From assembly GCF_020733635.1 (NCBI RefSeq), contig NZ_JAJFZL010000001.1, forward strand, positions 2,666,001-2,730,000: a stretch of DNA of 64,000 bases. The letters run 5' to 3'. The notes beneath the pieces were generated by a model. The model saw only the letters and a program-made list of their open reading frames with translations, was not told the DNA's origin and did no database searches. This stretch comes from Nocardia spumae. GTDB lineage: Bacteria; Actinomycetota; Actinomycetes; Mycobacteriales; Mycobacteriaceae. The number at the start of each line of letters is the position of its first letter. Positions within the stretch are counted from its first letter, which is position 1. The translations under genes were made by a program, and so were the position numbers. This document shows positions 29,182 through 37,866 of this stretch, piece by piece.

Positions 29182-29187
29182 TACGCT
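29182..29187 (+). promoter_or_regulatory. Candidate -10 element of zapE, leaderless
   Basis: TACGCT lies 6 nt before the GTG at 29194, again placing the expected transcript start at the start codon. The gap to the divergent reductase is only 35 bp. Confidence 0.35.
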
Positions 29188-29193
29188 ACGAGC

Positions 29194-30213
29194 GTGCAAC
29201 AACGCCTCGTCGATCGCCATCCGGAGGTTCCGGCCGATCAACTCATCGCCCAGATGGTGCCGCCGCCCACATTCGACGAGGTGAGTTTCGCCTCCTACAT
29301 TCCCGACCCGAAGGAGCCGAGTCAGGCCGCGGCCGTGACCGCGGCGCGCGACTTCGCCGAGCGGGTGGGCAAAATTCACGCCGCCGCGGGCAAGAAATCA
29401 TTGTTCGGTAAGAAGAAGCAGGTCAGCGGCGCGGGGCTCTACCTCGACGGTGGCTTCGGCGTCGGCAAGACCCACCTGCTGGCCTCGATCTTCCACGCGT
29501 CGCCGGGGCCGAAATCGTTCGGCACCTTCGGAGAATTGACCAATCTGGTCGGCGCGCTGGGCTTCACCAACGCGGTGGAACGGCTCGGCGGCAACAGCGT
29601 GTTGTGCATCGACGAATTCGAACTCGATGATCCGGGCGACACGATGCTCGTGTCGCGTCTGCTCACCGAGTTGACCGCGCGCGGCGTGTCGGTGGCGGCG
29701 ACGTCGAACACCCTGCCCGATCAGCTGGGGGAGGGCCGGTTCGCCGCCCAGGACTTCCTGCGCGAGATCCGCAAACTGGGCTCGTTGTTCGAGCCCATCC
29801 GGGTCGACGGCCCCGACTATCGCCACCGCGATCTGCCGCCCGCGCCGGAACCGACCGATCCCGAGGTCCTGACCGAAAAGGCCGCGGCGACATCGAATTC
29901 CACCCTCGACGATTTCGACGCGCTGCTGAAGCATCTCAGCACGCTGCATCCGTCGAAGTACGGCTCGCTGATCGCCGACGTCTCGGCGGTCTACATCCGC
30001 GGCGTGCACACCATCACCGACCAGGCCGTCGCGTTGCGCATGGTGGTGCTCGCCGACCGGCTCTACGACGCGGGCACGCCCGTGACGGTGGCCGGGACGC
30101 CGCTGGACAAGATCTTCTCCGAGGAGATGCTCGGCGGCGGATACCGCAAGAAGTATCTGCGTGCGATCTCCCGGCTGCTGGCGCTGTCGCGCTTCGAGGT
30201 ACCGGCGGGCTGA
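29194..30213 (+). CDS. zapE: AFG1/ZapE-family ATPase
   Basis: 339-residue AAA-related P-loop ATPase linked in E. coli to the divisome under stress. Walker A is GGFGVGKTHLLASIF, Walker B is VLCIDEFELDD, sensor 1 is GVSVAATSNTLPDQ, and the C-terminal family block YIRGVHTITDQAVALR precedes VVLADRLYDAG. Equivalent of Rv2670c. GTG start at 29194 with a -10 just upstream. Confidence 0.92.
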   Translation: MQQRLVDRHPEVPADQLIAQMVPPPTFDEVSFASYIPDPKEPSQAAAVTAARDFAERVGKIHAAAGKKSLFGKKKQVSGAGLYLDGGFGVGKTHLLASIFHASPGPKSFGTFGELTNLVGALGFTNAVERLGGNSVLCIDEFELDDPGDTMLVSRLLTELTARGVSVAATSNTLPDQLGEGRFAAQDFLREIRKLGSLFEPIRVDGPDYRHRDLPPAPEPTDPEVLTEKAAATSNSTLDDFDALLKHLSTLHPSKYGSLIADVSAVYIRGVHTITDQAVALRMVVLADRLYDAGTPVTVAGTPLDKIFSEEMLGGGYRKKYLRAISRLLALSRFEVPAG

Positions 30214-30290
30214 GTCCGTTCCGTACGGCGTACCGTCGGGGACGAAATCGCACCATGGACGAACGTCCAGTTTCTCCGATCGGAGCTGAT

Positions 30291-31097
30291 ATGGCCCCCC
30301 GTTCGATTCGCCTCGCCGCCGCGGTGGCGGCCGGAGCCCTCATCGTGACCGGCCCGGCGCTGGGTGTCGCGGTCGCCGCCGATCCGCCCGCCCCGCCGCC
30401 GGCGGTGGCGGTGAACACCCAGGATCGCGCGCTGCCGCTGGCCAGTGTGCAGAACGCCCGCGATATCGGTGGTTACCGCACGACCGACGGCCGGGTGGTG
30501 AAGACGGGGCTGGTGTTCCGCAGCGCGGACCTGAGCAGATTGTCCGACGCCGACTCCGCGGCCCTCGCCGCCCGCGGTCTGCGCACCGTCGCCGATCTGC
30601 GCACGAGCTACGAGCGGGCGCTGAGCCCGGATCGCGTCCCGGCCGGTGCGGCACTGCATGTCCACGATGTGATCGGTCAGGCGCCGCCGCAGGTGATGGC
30701 CTCCACCCTCAGCGCGGGCAGTGACCTCTATCGCGCCTTCATCACCGCGCCGGGTGCGAGCGATGCGTTCGCGGGCGTCCTGCGCGACATCGTCGACGCC
30801 GACGGCTCGGTGCTGTTCCACTGCTCGGCCGGCAAAGACCGCACCGGATGGACCGCCGCCGTGCTGCTGACGATTCTCGGCGTCGATCGCGACACCGTGA
30901 ACTACGACTTCCTGCTGTCGAACTACTACCGCAACGCGTCCGAGGGCGATGCGCTCAACGGTGTGATCCTCTCGGCGCTGGACTCGGCCTTCGATCAGGT
31001 GGATCAGAGCTACGGCAGCTTCGACAACTACGTCCGTGACGGACTGAAGTTGAGCGACAACGATATCGCCGCGTTGCGGGCGAAACTGCTGTCCTGA
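30291..31097 (+). CDS. Secreted tyrosine-protein phosphatase (PTP-like, MptpB family)
   Basis: 268 residues from ATG 30291 (GGAG 6 nt upstream; ATG 30255 has none). Signal peptide: PRSIRLAAAVAAGALIVTGPALG..AVAA with likely cleavage near AVAA-DPP. Mature protein begins NARDIGGYRTTDGRVV, a hallmark of the tyrosine/serine phosphatase family, and has the P-loop FHCSAGKDRTGWTAA (HCX5R), with Lys-Asp-Arg as in the lipid/triple-specificity PtpB group. Predicted extracellular. It interrupts the conserved zapE-GNAT order of M. tuberculosis. Confidence 0.88.
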   Translation: MAPRSIRLAAAVAAGALIVTGPALGVAVAADPPAPPPAVAVNTQDRALPLASVQNARDIGGYRTTDGRVVKTGLVFRSADLSRLSDADSAALAARGLRTVADLRTSYERALSPDRVPAGAALHVHDVIGQAPPQVMASTLSAGSDLYRAFITAPGASDAFAGVLRDIVDADGSVLFHCSAGKDRTGWTAAVLLTILGVDRDTVNYDFLLSNYYRNASEGDALNGVILSALDSAFDQVDQSYGSFDNYVRDGLKLSDNDIAALRAKLLS

Positions 31098-31122
31098 CAC
31101 CGGTTTTCGGCATGCGGTGCGC

Positions 31123-31147
31123 AATCCGGCTGCCCGGCGGCCGGATT
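31123..31147. terminator. Bidirectional hairpin between convergent phosphatase and GNAT genes
   Basis: AATCCGGC and GCCGGATT make a perfect 8-bp stem around a 9-nt loop, filling the 49-bp gap between two stops. No U-tract. Confidence 0.45.
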
Positions 31148-31686
31148 CACGGACGCAACGCCATCACGAAGTCGTGGCACAGCTGATCGCCGACGGTGAA
31201 GGTCTTGGTGCCGACCGTGCGGAATCCGTGCTTGGCGTAGAAGCGCTGCGCGCGTTCGTTGCGCTGGTTGACCCCCAGCCACACCACCGCGTATTCGCCG
31301 CGGCGCGCGTGCTCGATCGCGGCGTCCATCAGCGCGGTCGACACCCCGGTGCCGTGATGGCCGGGCATCACATACATCTTGCTGATCTCCAGCGCGGGGC
31401 GGACATCGATCACCGCCGCGACCGACGGATCGGCCGGATCACCGGCCACCACCATGGCGTATCCCACGATATCGCCGCCCGCCACGGCCTTGAGCACCGT
31501 GCGCCGGGGATCGCTGAGGTAGTCGCCGAAGCGCTCGTCGGACAGGACATCGGCGATGAAGGTCTCGATACTCTCGTCGGTCAGCTCCGGCGGGCAGGCC
31601 AGTGGAAAGGTGGCCGCCGCAACGTCGCTCAGTGCCTCGGCGTCCCAGAGCCCGGCGCGATCGACGACGACTTGTTGCTCGGTCAT
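31147..31686 (-). CDS. GNAT family N-acetyltransferase (Rv2669-like)
   Basis: 179 residues from ATG 31686, which overlaps the stop of the upstream MFS gene (ATGA). The acetyl-CoA loop is ISKMYVMPGHHGTGVSTALM and the C-terminal motif is NERAQRFYAKHGFRTVG. FPLACPPELTDESIETFI near the N-terminus is typical of this subgroup. Acceptor unknown. Last gene of the M. tuberculosis-like block. Confidence 0.88.
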   Translation of the reverse strand: MTEQQVVVDRAGLWDAEALSDVAAATFPLACPPELTDESIETFIADVLSDERFGDYLSDPRRTVLKAVAGGDIVGYAMVVAGDPADPSVAAVIDVRPALEISKMYVMPGHHGTGVSTALMDAAIEHARRGEYAVVWLGVNQRNERAQRFYAKHGFRTVGTKTFTVGDQLCHDFVMALRP

Positions 31687-32927
31687 GGGTCCAGTACAGC
31701 ACGTCCGGAATTCGTTGCCGCGTGTTCGCTGGGACTCGGGCGCGGCCGGAAGAACCGAGCCGTGGCGATCAGGATCGCGGCGAACAGCAACGGGATGACG
31801 AATCCGGCCCGCCTGCTCGACGCGTCCGCGACCGCCCCGACCACACCGCCGCCGATCAGCGTGCCCGCGTAGTTGAACAGGTTGAGCCGGGCGATCACCG
31901 CATCCAGGCCGCGGCCGTCGGTCAGGCGCCCGGCCTCGCTGAAGCACAGCGGCGCGATCACCGGCAGGCCCAGCCCCGCGACGAGGAAACCGATCAGCGC
32001 CGCCACCGGTCCCGGCGCCGCGACCACCAATGCCAGGCCGAGCACGCCGATGGTGGCGGCCACCCGCACGACCGCGCGCGCCCCGAACCGGCGCACCCAC
32101 CAGTCACCCGTGAGTCGCGTGATCAGCGAGGCGCCCTGATAGGCCGCCAGTGCCAGCGCGGCCGTCGCCGACGAGGCCAGCAGATCGTCGGTCAGATACA
32201 GCGCCGACCAATTGCCCACCGCCAGATCTATCGCGAAGACCAGCGCCATCGCGATACCCAGCGCCAGGTAGGCACGCAGCGGAACCGCGGTGACTGTCCG
32301 GGGGCTGGGCGCGGCGCCCGGCTCGGCGGCGTGTCCCTCGGCTTGATCGGAACCCAGCAACCGGGGCCCGAACACCAGTCCGGCGACCGCGACCACGAGT
32401 GCGGCCATGGTCACCGCGTAGGGCAGGGTGATCCCCGCCTTCTCGCATCCGGACACGAACAGCGCGCCCAGGATCGAGCCCGCGCTCCAGGCGGCGTAGA
32501 ACGACGACAGCACGAACCGCCCGTACCCGTGCTGGATGAAGACCGCCTGCATATTCGTGCCGGCATCGACCATGCCGACCGCGACGCCGTAACAGCCCAG
32601 CGCGATCAGGTCGATCACGATATTCGGCGCGACCGCGATCACCAGTCCGGTCACCGCCACCAGCGCCAGGCCCACGCGCAGTGCCACCCGGCTGGACCAG
32701 CGCAGTGCCACGCGCTCGGCGAGCAGGCTGCCGCCCGCGGCGAGTCCGGAGATCATCACGACGGCCACCAGGATGACGGTGTCGGTCAGGCCGAGCCGAT
32801 CGCGCTGCTGTGGCAGTTCGGTGAGGATGACCGCCAGGAAGAATCCCTGCAGCGCGAAGGCCACCGAATTGGCCGTGCGGGCCGCCCGGAGCGGTGTCGA
32901 TACAGAGATGTATCCGCGGTCGAACAT
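31683..32927 (-). CDS. MFS transporter
   Basis: 414 residues with about 12 transmembrane helices (e.g. ALQGFFLAVILTEL, FVLSSFYAAWSAGSILGAL, YLALGIAMALVFAIDLAVG). It has the compact fucose/YbjJ-like layout with short loops; GYGRFVLSSFYAAWSAG is the conserved mid-protein block. Substrate unknown. It is translationally coupled to the downstream GNAT gene by a 4-bp overlap and divergent from the CoiA-like gene. Confidence 0.85.
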   Translation of the reverse strand: MFDRGYISVSTPLRAARTANSVAFALQGFFLAVILTELPQQRDRLGLTDTVILVAVVMISGLAAGGSLLAERVALRWSSRVALRVGLALVAVTGLVIAVAPNIVIDLIALGCYGVAVGMVDAGTNMQAVFIQHGYGRFVLSSFYAAWSAGSILGALFVSGCEKAGITLPYAVTMAALVVAVAGLVFGPRLLGSDQAEGHAAEPGAAPSPRTVTAVPLRAYLALGIAMALVFAIDLAVGNWSALYLTDDLLASSATAALALAAYQGASLITRLTGDWWVRRFGARAVVRVAATIGVLGLALVVAAPGPVAALIGFLVAGLGLPVIAPLCFSEAGRLTDGRGLDAVIARLNLFNYAGTLIGGGVVGAVADASSRRAGFVIPLLFAAILIATARFFRPRPSPSEHAATNSGRAVLDP

Positions 32928-33196
32928 CTGGGCAGCCTAATCGGTCGGTGCCGGGCGACGGTAGTGGACCGGTGCGTGCCGCCGCGGGCCCGCACGGGGT
33001 ACCGGCTGCGCGACGTCCCGATCACGCCGCTGTCCGGCCGTGCCGAAACCGCAGCTCAGCGAGGCAGTTGATCACGCCGGGCTCCCGGTTGGATAACGAA
33101 TCCGGTCACGGGTACGTGAAGCCCCCTGGCATGTACGGCACTCTGGAGAGAGCGGGCCGGACGGGCCGCGGGTGCACGGGTAGGGGAAGTGGTGCC

Positions 33197-34138
33197 GTGA
33201 GTACGACAGAACGGACCGAGACGAGGCAGCAGGCAACGATTCTGGCTCCGCTGGAGACAGTGAAACTGCCTGCGGTGGAACCGAATCCGCGCGGACACCA
33301 GGCAGGGGACCGGTGTCGTGAACCGGGCTGTGGCAATTGTCATTGGGATGTGCAGCGGCTCAAGTACTGGTTGCGGGGCAGACTGTTGGCGGCGGGCGCC
33401 GACGATGCCGAGGTGGACAAGCCGCTGGGAGCGCAAACCCCCGGACTGCTGTGGCGGCGCGGCGGGCGGCTGTATGCGATCGAGGTCCGCAGCTCACCCG
33501 TATCGCTGACCCACGCCCGCAAACGCACCGCCCGGTTGAAGGCGGTGGGCTGTGACGAGGTGTTGTGGTTGTGCCCGACCGGATATTGGATCGGGCAGAT
33601 TCCGGCTCTCGGTGTCGACGATTTCGCCGCCGCCGGCTGCGAGTACCGGGCACTGTCGGGTGGGCTGGTCGTCGACTCCGACGGTATCCTGGGGCCCAGG
33701 CAAACCCCCTGGGGAATAAGGGAATTCATCGATGGCTGGGTCGCGGGCGAGTTGTCCTGCGGGTATCTGGACGAGAACACGAGAGGGTGGGCGACGGTGA
33801 GCAATTGGGAGGCCCACACCCACGCGCAGGCGATGATGATCGCGCAGCAGCGTCAGGAACTACTCGATCAGCGCACCGAACTGGCCGTGGCCCGCAGGGC
33901 GACCCGGGACAAGGCGAAACACATCCACAAACTGAACCAGCGGCTCGAGCGGGCAGAACTGGTCGTCGGCCAGCTGGATGCCGCGCGGCGCACCCTGGCC
34001 GACCGGGACCGGCTCGAGGCGGGCCTGCGGGTGCGTCTGGCCCGGCAGCGTGAGGCGGTCATGCACTGGCAGCTGATGACGTGCTTCGCGATGCTGGTGA
34101 TCGTCACCTTCATCGTGGCCGGGTTCATGCTGCACTGA
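33197..34138 (+). CDS. Tail-anchored protein with CoiA-like nuclease-fold region and coiled coil
   Basis: 313 residues from GTG 33197 (GGGGAAG about 10 nt upstream). Residues about 40-60 hold Cys motif DRCREPGCGNCH. Residues 65-165 resemble the CoiA/PD-(D/E)xK fold: RLKYWLRGRLLAAGADDAE, RRGGRLYAIEVRSSPVS, HARKRTARLKAVGCDEVLW. In CoiA the core reads ExQ; here EVR. A coiled coil spans about 210-280 (QQRQELLDQRTELAVARR), and the end is one membrane helix (CFAMLVIVTFIVAGFML), so the soluble part faces the cytoplasm. Function unknown; nuclease activity is not assured. Confidence 0.65.
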   Translation: MSTTERTETRQQATILAPLETVKLPAVEPNPRGHQAGDRCREPGCGNCHWDVQRLKYWLRGRLLAAGADDAEVDKPLGAQTPGLLWRRGGRLYAIEVRSSPVSLTHARKRTARLKAVGCDEVLWLCPTGYWIGQIPALGVDDFAAAGCEYRALSGGLVVDSDGILGPRQTPWGIREFIDGWVAGELSCGYLDENTRGWATVSNWEAHTHAQAMMIAQQRQELLDQRTELAVARRATRDKAKHIHKLNQRLERAELVVGQLDAARRTLADRDRLEAGLRVRLARQREAVMHWQLMTCFAMLVIVTFIVAGFMLH

Positions 34139-34140
34139 GC

Positions 34141-35325
34141 TCAGGACGCCGCGAGCCGGAAGGGGGCGCGGTCCCAGCGCCAGTGGTGGCGCAGCACCAG
34201 CGCGATCAGATCCACGGGCTCGAGATCGGTGCCGTCGACGCAGGCCCGGAACCCGGACCAGTCGAGCGGACCGGTAGCCAGCCGATTCCGCAGGATATTC
34301 TCCGAGCGCGCGGATACTGTGTGCTGCAACAGGTCCGGCTCGCCGAGGCGGCTTCCGGTGAACACCAGCAGGCCCCAGCCGCGCGCATGCGCGTGCGCCC
34401 GGGCCGCCTCGAGCCGGACCCGGTTGGCATGCAGTCCGAGCTGTCCCAGCGCGACCACGTCGACGAGCAGCACCCGGCCGTCGGTGAGCCGGACCGCGAT
34501 GGTGGGGCAGTACGAGTCCGGCACACCGTCGAGCTCGTAGTCGACGGCGATCGGACGTTCCACATAGCTGTCGACCTGTTCGCTCTCGTCGAGCAGTCGC
34601 AGTAGCCTGGCCTGGAGCGCGGTGTCGAATGTCGCTTCCCGGCCCAGCTTTTCGGCGAAGATCCGCCCGCGCGCGTCATCGTCCGCGTCGACGGTGGTGA
34701 TCGGCAGTTCGGGCAGCGCGGCGGGATTCCCGCCCGGCCACTGTGCGCGCCGCAGCAGCGGAAGGAGCTGTCCGGCAGTGGGTTCGGACGTCCGGGGGCG
34801 ATCCGGATGCCAGCGTCCCCGCTGCTGCCATACGGCGATGCGCTGAAAGACGAAGCCCGCCACCCGTTTGGCGTCGATCAGCGAATGCCCGGCCAGTCGT
34901 AGTTTCAGGTAGGCGAGATCCTGGGCGGCGATATCGCTGTCTCCCACATAGGTTTCGATGAGCAGCGTGCGAATCAGATGCTGATCGCCGGCTTCGGCCG
35001 GATACTGCTCGGCGAAGATCGCGGGATCCGGATATCCGGTGGCCTGCACCCGCCGGATCAGCTGTCCGGCGGCGCGGGTGTAGAGCTGGCGAACCCGGTC
35101 GCGGGACAGCTCGAAGCGCGCCCCCAGCAGCGTCAGCGTTTCCGGGCGCACACCGTTCAGCCCCAGCCTGCGGGTGAGCAGTTCTCCGTCGCGGGGACGA
35201 TCGCAGGCCTGGTCGCCGACCATCGCCGCCAGCGTGTCGGCGATCTGCTCGGAGCGGAAGGAGATGCCGTCACGCAGGTCGTCGAGCAGCCCGGCCTGTA
35301 TCTCCTCGATCCGGTTGGTCGTCAC
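34141..35325 (-). CDS. HTH protein with TnsA-like (PD-(D/E)xK) C-terminal region
   Basis: 394 residues from GTG 35325 (GAAAGG 7 nt upstream; ATG 35355 is the alternative). An N-terminal sigma-region-4-like helix-turn-helix is seen (LGARFELSRDRVRQLYTRAA). The C-terminal part from about residue 270 has the TnsA/PD-(D/E)xK strand layout: YVERPIAVDYELDGVPDSYC, IAVRLTDGRVLLVDVV, ARAHAHARGWGLLVFTGS. The catalytic-type residues appear altered (PD is PT; ExK is DVV), so it may bind rather than cut DNA. Its stop is 2 bp from that of the convergent CoiA-like gene. Confidence 0.6.
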   Translation of the reverse strand: MTTNRIEEIQAGLLDDLRDGISFRSEQIADTLAAMVGDQACDRPRDGELLTRRLGLNGVRPETLTLLGARFELSRDRVRQLYTRAAGQLIRRVQATGYPDPAIFAEQYPAEAGDQHLIRTLLIETYVGDSDIAAQDLAYLKLRLAGHSLIDAKRVAGFVFQRIAVWQQRGRWHPDRPRTSEPTAGQLLPLLRRAQWPGGNPAALPELPITTVDADDDARGRIFAEKLGREATFDTALQARLLRLLDESEQVDSYVERPIAVDYELDGVPDSYCPTIAVRLTDGRVLLVDVVALGQLGLHANRVRLEAARAHAHARGWGLLVFTGSRLGEPDLLQHTVSARSENILRNRLATGPLDWSGFRACVDGTDLEPVDLIALVLRHHWRWDRAPFRLAAS

Positions 35326-36766
35326 CGCTTGCCTTTCGCCGTCTCGCACGTCCATTCGAAAGCCTATGCCCTCGTGTGGTTTCGGCCCGGCAAGCGCGGC
35401 CGTGTCCGATCGCGAACAGTGTGATGAGCAACGCTACGACCCACGCGGCCGCCGACGCGGCGCCCAGCAGGTGGATCCCGTCCACGAATCCCGCCGCGGC
35501 CGGCGACCCGGCCACCGCGCCGAATATCGCCACACCACAGGCGGTTCCGACCTGGCGAGCGGTGTTGGACACCCCCGTCGCCAGTCCCGATCGGTCGGCC
35601 GGGGTGGCGCGGACCGTGGCCGCGACCACCGCGGTGGTGATGAGCCCGGAGCCACAGCCCAGGACGGTGAAGGCGGCGAGCAACCGGCCGATTCCGCCGG
35701 TGTGCCCGAGAGTGGTCAGCGGGATCGACCCGCAGGCGGCGAGGACGCAGCCACCTGCGATGGCCGGTCGCGGCCCGTACCGCGCGGTGAGCCGTCCCGA
35801 TACCGGTGCCAGGATCACCAGCGGTAGCGCCAGCGGGATGATCGCGGCGCCCGCGGCGGCGGGGGAGCGGCCCAGCGTGTCCTGCAGATACAGCATGCCC
35901 ACGAACAGGATTCCGTTGAAGATCAGATTCATCGTCAGGGCCACCACATTCGGCGCCAGGAGTTGCTTGCGCCGCAACAGGTCCACCGGCAGGAACGGAT
36001 CGGTGCCGCGGCGCGCGGACGCGAAGGCCGCGGCGAGTGCGGCGACGGCGACCACCGCGGCCGTGGCGACGATTCCGGGCCCGGCCCGGTGGCCCGCGGA
36101 GATGATCGCGAACACCAGGCTGCCCAGGCCCAGGACGAACCCGGTCAGACCGGGCAGATCGAGACGACCGCCGCGGCGTGCGACGTCGGCCGGAACGACG
36201 ATCCGGGCGGCGACGGTCGCCGCGATCGTCAGCGGTACGGCGATCCAGAACACCGGCCGCCATCCCCACCGCGTCACCAGCACGCCGCCCAGCAGGGGGC
36301 CGGCCGGCAGCGCCAGCGACGACACCGCCGCCCAGGTCCCCAGCGCCCGCGCCTGTTCGGCGCGGCCGGGAAAGACCTCCACGATCACGGCCATCGTGCT
36401 GGGCAGCAACAGCGCGCCGCCCACCCCCTGCGCGATCCGCGCCCCGATCAGCACCGCGACGTCCGGCGCCAGCGCACACCCCAGTGCGGCCAGGCCGAAC
36501 AGCGCGAATCCGGTGAGTAGCATTCGGCGGTGCCCGACCCGGTCGCCGATCGTCCCGGCCGCGAGCAGCAGTCCGGCGATGGCGACGACATATCCGTCGA
36601 CCACCCACTGCAGCTGCGCGATCTGGGCGCCCAGCCCCCGTCCGATCGCGGGTAGTGCGACGTTGACGATGGTCACGTCCAACAGCACCAGGAACATGCC
36701 GGCACACATCACCGTGAGGATGAGAGCACGGTCGCGCCGGTGCGAGGTCGTGGGTGCGCTGGTCAT
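35270..36766 (-). CDS. DHA2-family (EmrB/QacA type) MFS drug exporter
   Basis: 498 residues, ATG 36766, with 14 predicted helices. Motif A is GDRVGHRRMLLTGFALFG; motif C region is LPAGPLLGGVLVTRWGWRPV; VLLDVTIVNVALPAIGRGLG is the D1 motif of the DHA2 group. Proton-driven efflux of drugs is the family role; substrate unknown. Divergent from an ArsR regulator, with operators between, so likely repressed by it. Its basic C-terminal tail overlaps the start of the next gene by 56 bp. Confidence 0.88.
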   Translation of the reverse strand: MTSAPTTSHRRDRALILTVMCAGMFLVLLDVTIVNVALPAIGRGLGAQIAQLQWVVDGYVVAIAGLLLAAGTIGDRVGHRRMLLTGFALFGLAALGCALAPDVAVLIGARIAQGVGGALLLPSTMAVIVEVFPGRAEQARALGTWAAVSSLALPAGPLLGGVLVTRWGWRPVFWIAVPLTIAATVAARIVVPADVARRGGRLDLPGLTGFVLGLGSLVFAIISAGHRAGPGIVATAAVVAVAALAAAFASARRGTDPFLPVDLLRRKQLLAPNVVALTMNLIFNGILFVGMLYLQDTLGRSPAAAGAAIIPLALPLVILAPVSGRLTARYGPRPAIAGGCVLAACGSIPLTTLGHTGGIGRLLAAFTVLGCGSGLITTAVVAATVRATPADRSGLATGVSNTARQVGTACGVAIFGAVAGSPAAAGFVDGIHLLGAASAAAWVVALLITLFAIGHGRACRAETTRGHRLSNGRARRRKASGDDQPDRGDTGRAARRPA

Positions 36767-36786
36767 GCGGCCAGTGTGGGACGCGA

Positions 36787-36810
36787 ATCGTTCGGCGTGG
36801 ACCGAAGTGT
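36787..36810. promoter_or_regulatory. Imperfect second operator for the ArsR/MFS pair
   Basis: ACCGAAGTGT at 36801-36810 is identical to one arm of the perfect palindrome 20 bp away. Its left partner (36787-36796) matches 6 of 10 positions at the same 4-bp spacing. Confidence 0.5.
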
Positions 36811-36830
36811 TCGCGCGAGCGCCGACGCCC

Positions 36831-36854
36831 ACACTTCGGTGCGGACCGAAGTGT
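36831..36854. promoter_or_regulatory. Palindromic operator for the ArsR/MFS pair
   Basis: ACACTTCGGT (36831-36840) and ACCGAAGTGT (36845-36854) are perfect inverted 10-mers separated by 4 bp, placed 20 bp before the regulator start and about 65 bp before the exporter start. This is the expected form of an autoregulatory dimer site. Confidence 0.75.
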
Positions 36855-36874
36855 CGTCGCGGCAGACTGGTGTC

Positions 36875-37642
36875 ATGACCGACCGTCGACCGCTCTACGG
36901 ATATGCCGATATCGCCGCAGTCGGCGCCCTGCTGTCCGATCCGACCCGGGCGCGGATGATGATCGGCCTGGCCGACGGCCGGGCACTGCCCGCCTCGGTG
37001 CTCGCCGCGGAATCCGGTGTCGCGGCCTCGACCGCCAGCGAGCATCTCGCCCGCCTGGTCGAGGGCGGACTGCTCAGTGTCGAGCGCTCGGGCCGGCACC
37101 GCTACTACCGGATCGCGAATTCGCAGGTCGGCGCGGCGATCGAGGCGCTGGCGGTACTCGCGCCGACCCGGCCCGTCCGGTCGCTGCGCGAATCGACCCG
37201 GGCGGCCGCGCTGCGCCGGGCGCGCAGTTGCTACGACCATCTCGCCGGGCAGCTCGGCGTGGCGGTCACCGAGGCGTTACTCGACCGGGAAGCGCTGACC
37301 CGCACCGATGGTGTGGACGGCACCGGCCGCGCCGCCGGTGACCCCATCTCGGCGCCGCTTCCGAGTCACCCGTATCGGCTCGGCCCCAACGCCGCCGCGC
37401 TGTTCGCCGAATTGGGCGTCGATCTCGACGGTGCGCGGCATCAGCGTCGTCCGCTGCTGCGCTTCTGCGTCGATTGGAGCGAGCAGCGCCACCACCTCAG
37501 CGGTGCGCTGGGCGCCGCGGTCCTGACCCGGATGGAATCGGCGGGCTGGATCGATCGCCCGGGCACGCGTCGCGCCCTGCGACTGACCGATCGCGGTGTG
37601 CGCGAACTCGATCGGGTACTCGGGGTGGAACTCGCCGGTTAG
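36875..37642 (+). CDS. ArsR-family winged-helix regulator
   Basis: 255 residues from ATG 36875. The winged helix spans about 12-90: LLSDPTRARMMIGLADG, LAAESGVAASTASEHLARL, SVERSGRHRYYRIA. The remaining 160 residues are the C-terminal domain of the larger ArsR subgroup (RSCYDHLAGQLGVAV, LLRFCVDWSEQRHHLSGAL). No metal-binding Cys motif of classical ArsR is seen, so an organic ligand is more likely. Divergent from the DHA2 exporter; predicted to repress both through the palindromes between them. Confidence 0.88.
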   Translation: MTDRRPLYGYADIAAVGALLSDPTRARMMIGLADGRALPASVLAAESGVAASTASEHLARLVEGGLLSVERSGRHRYYRIANSQVGAAIEALAVLAPTRPVRSLRESTRAAALRRARSCYDHLAGQLGVAVTEALLDREALTRTDGVDGTGRAAGDPISAPLPSHPYRLGPNAAALFAELGVDLDGARHQRRPLLRFCVDWSEQRHHLSGALGAAVLTRMESAGWIDRPGTRRALRLTDRGVRELDRVLGVELAG

Positions 37643-37815
37643 CCGCGCCGCACATGCCCGCGGAACTTCGCGCCCACCGCGGGACCGGTTGCGCCACCGA
37701 GCCACTCGGCCTCGAAAGTCTCCGGACCGCACTCGCCGATCCGCGTGATATCGCTGATCAGTGCCCAGACCTGCGCCGGGGTGGCCGACATACGAACGGT
37801 GACCGAACCACGCAC
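37639..37815 (-). pseudogene. Truncated SRPBCC (polyketide cyclase-like) gene
   Basis: The 58-residue frame reads RGSVTVRMSATPAQVWAL, SDITRIGECGPETFEAEW and GGATGPAVGAKFRGHVRRG, the N-terminal third of the SRPBCC family common in mycobacteria and nocardiae, then stops. Full relatives are about 150 residues. The stop overlaps the convergent ArsR gene, suggesting that a deletion or rearrangement joined the two and removed the C-terminal ligand pocket. The start (GTG 37815) is uncertain. Confidence 0.65.
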
Positions 37816-37866
37816 ACCCTCACCTCGCAATCGCCGCACCGCGCCTCCGACGGTAGTCCGCCGTTG

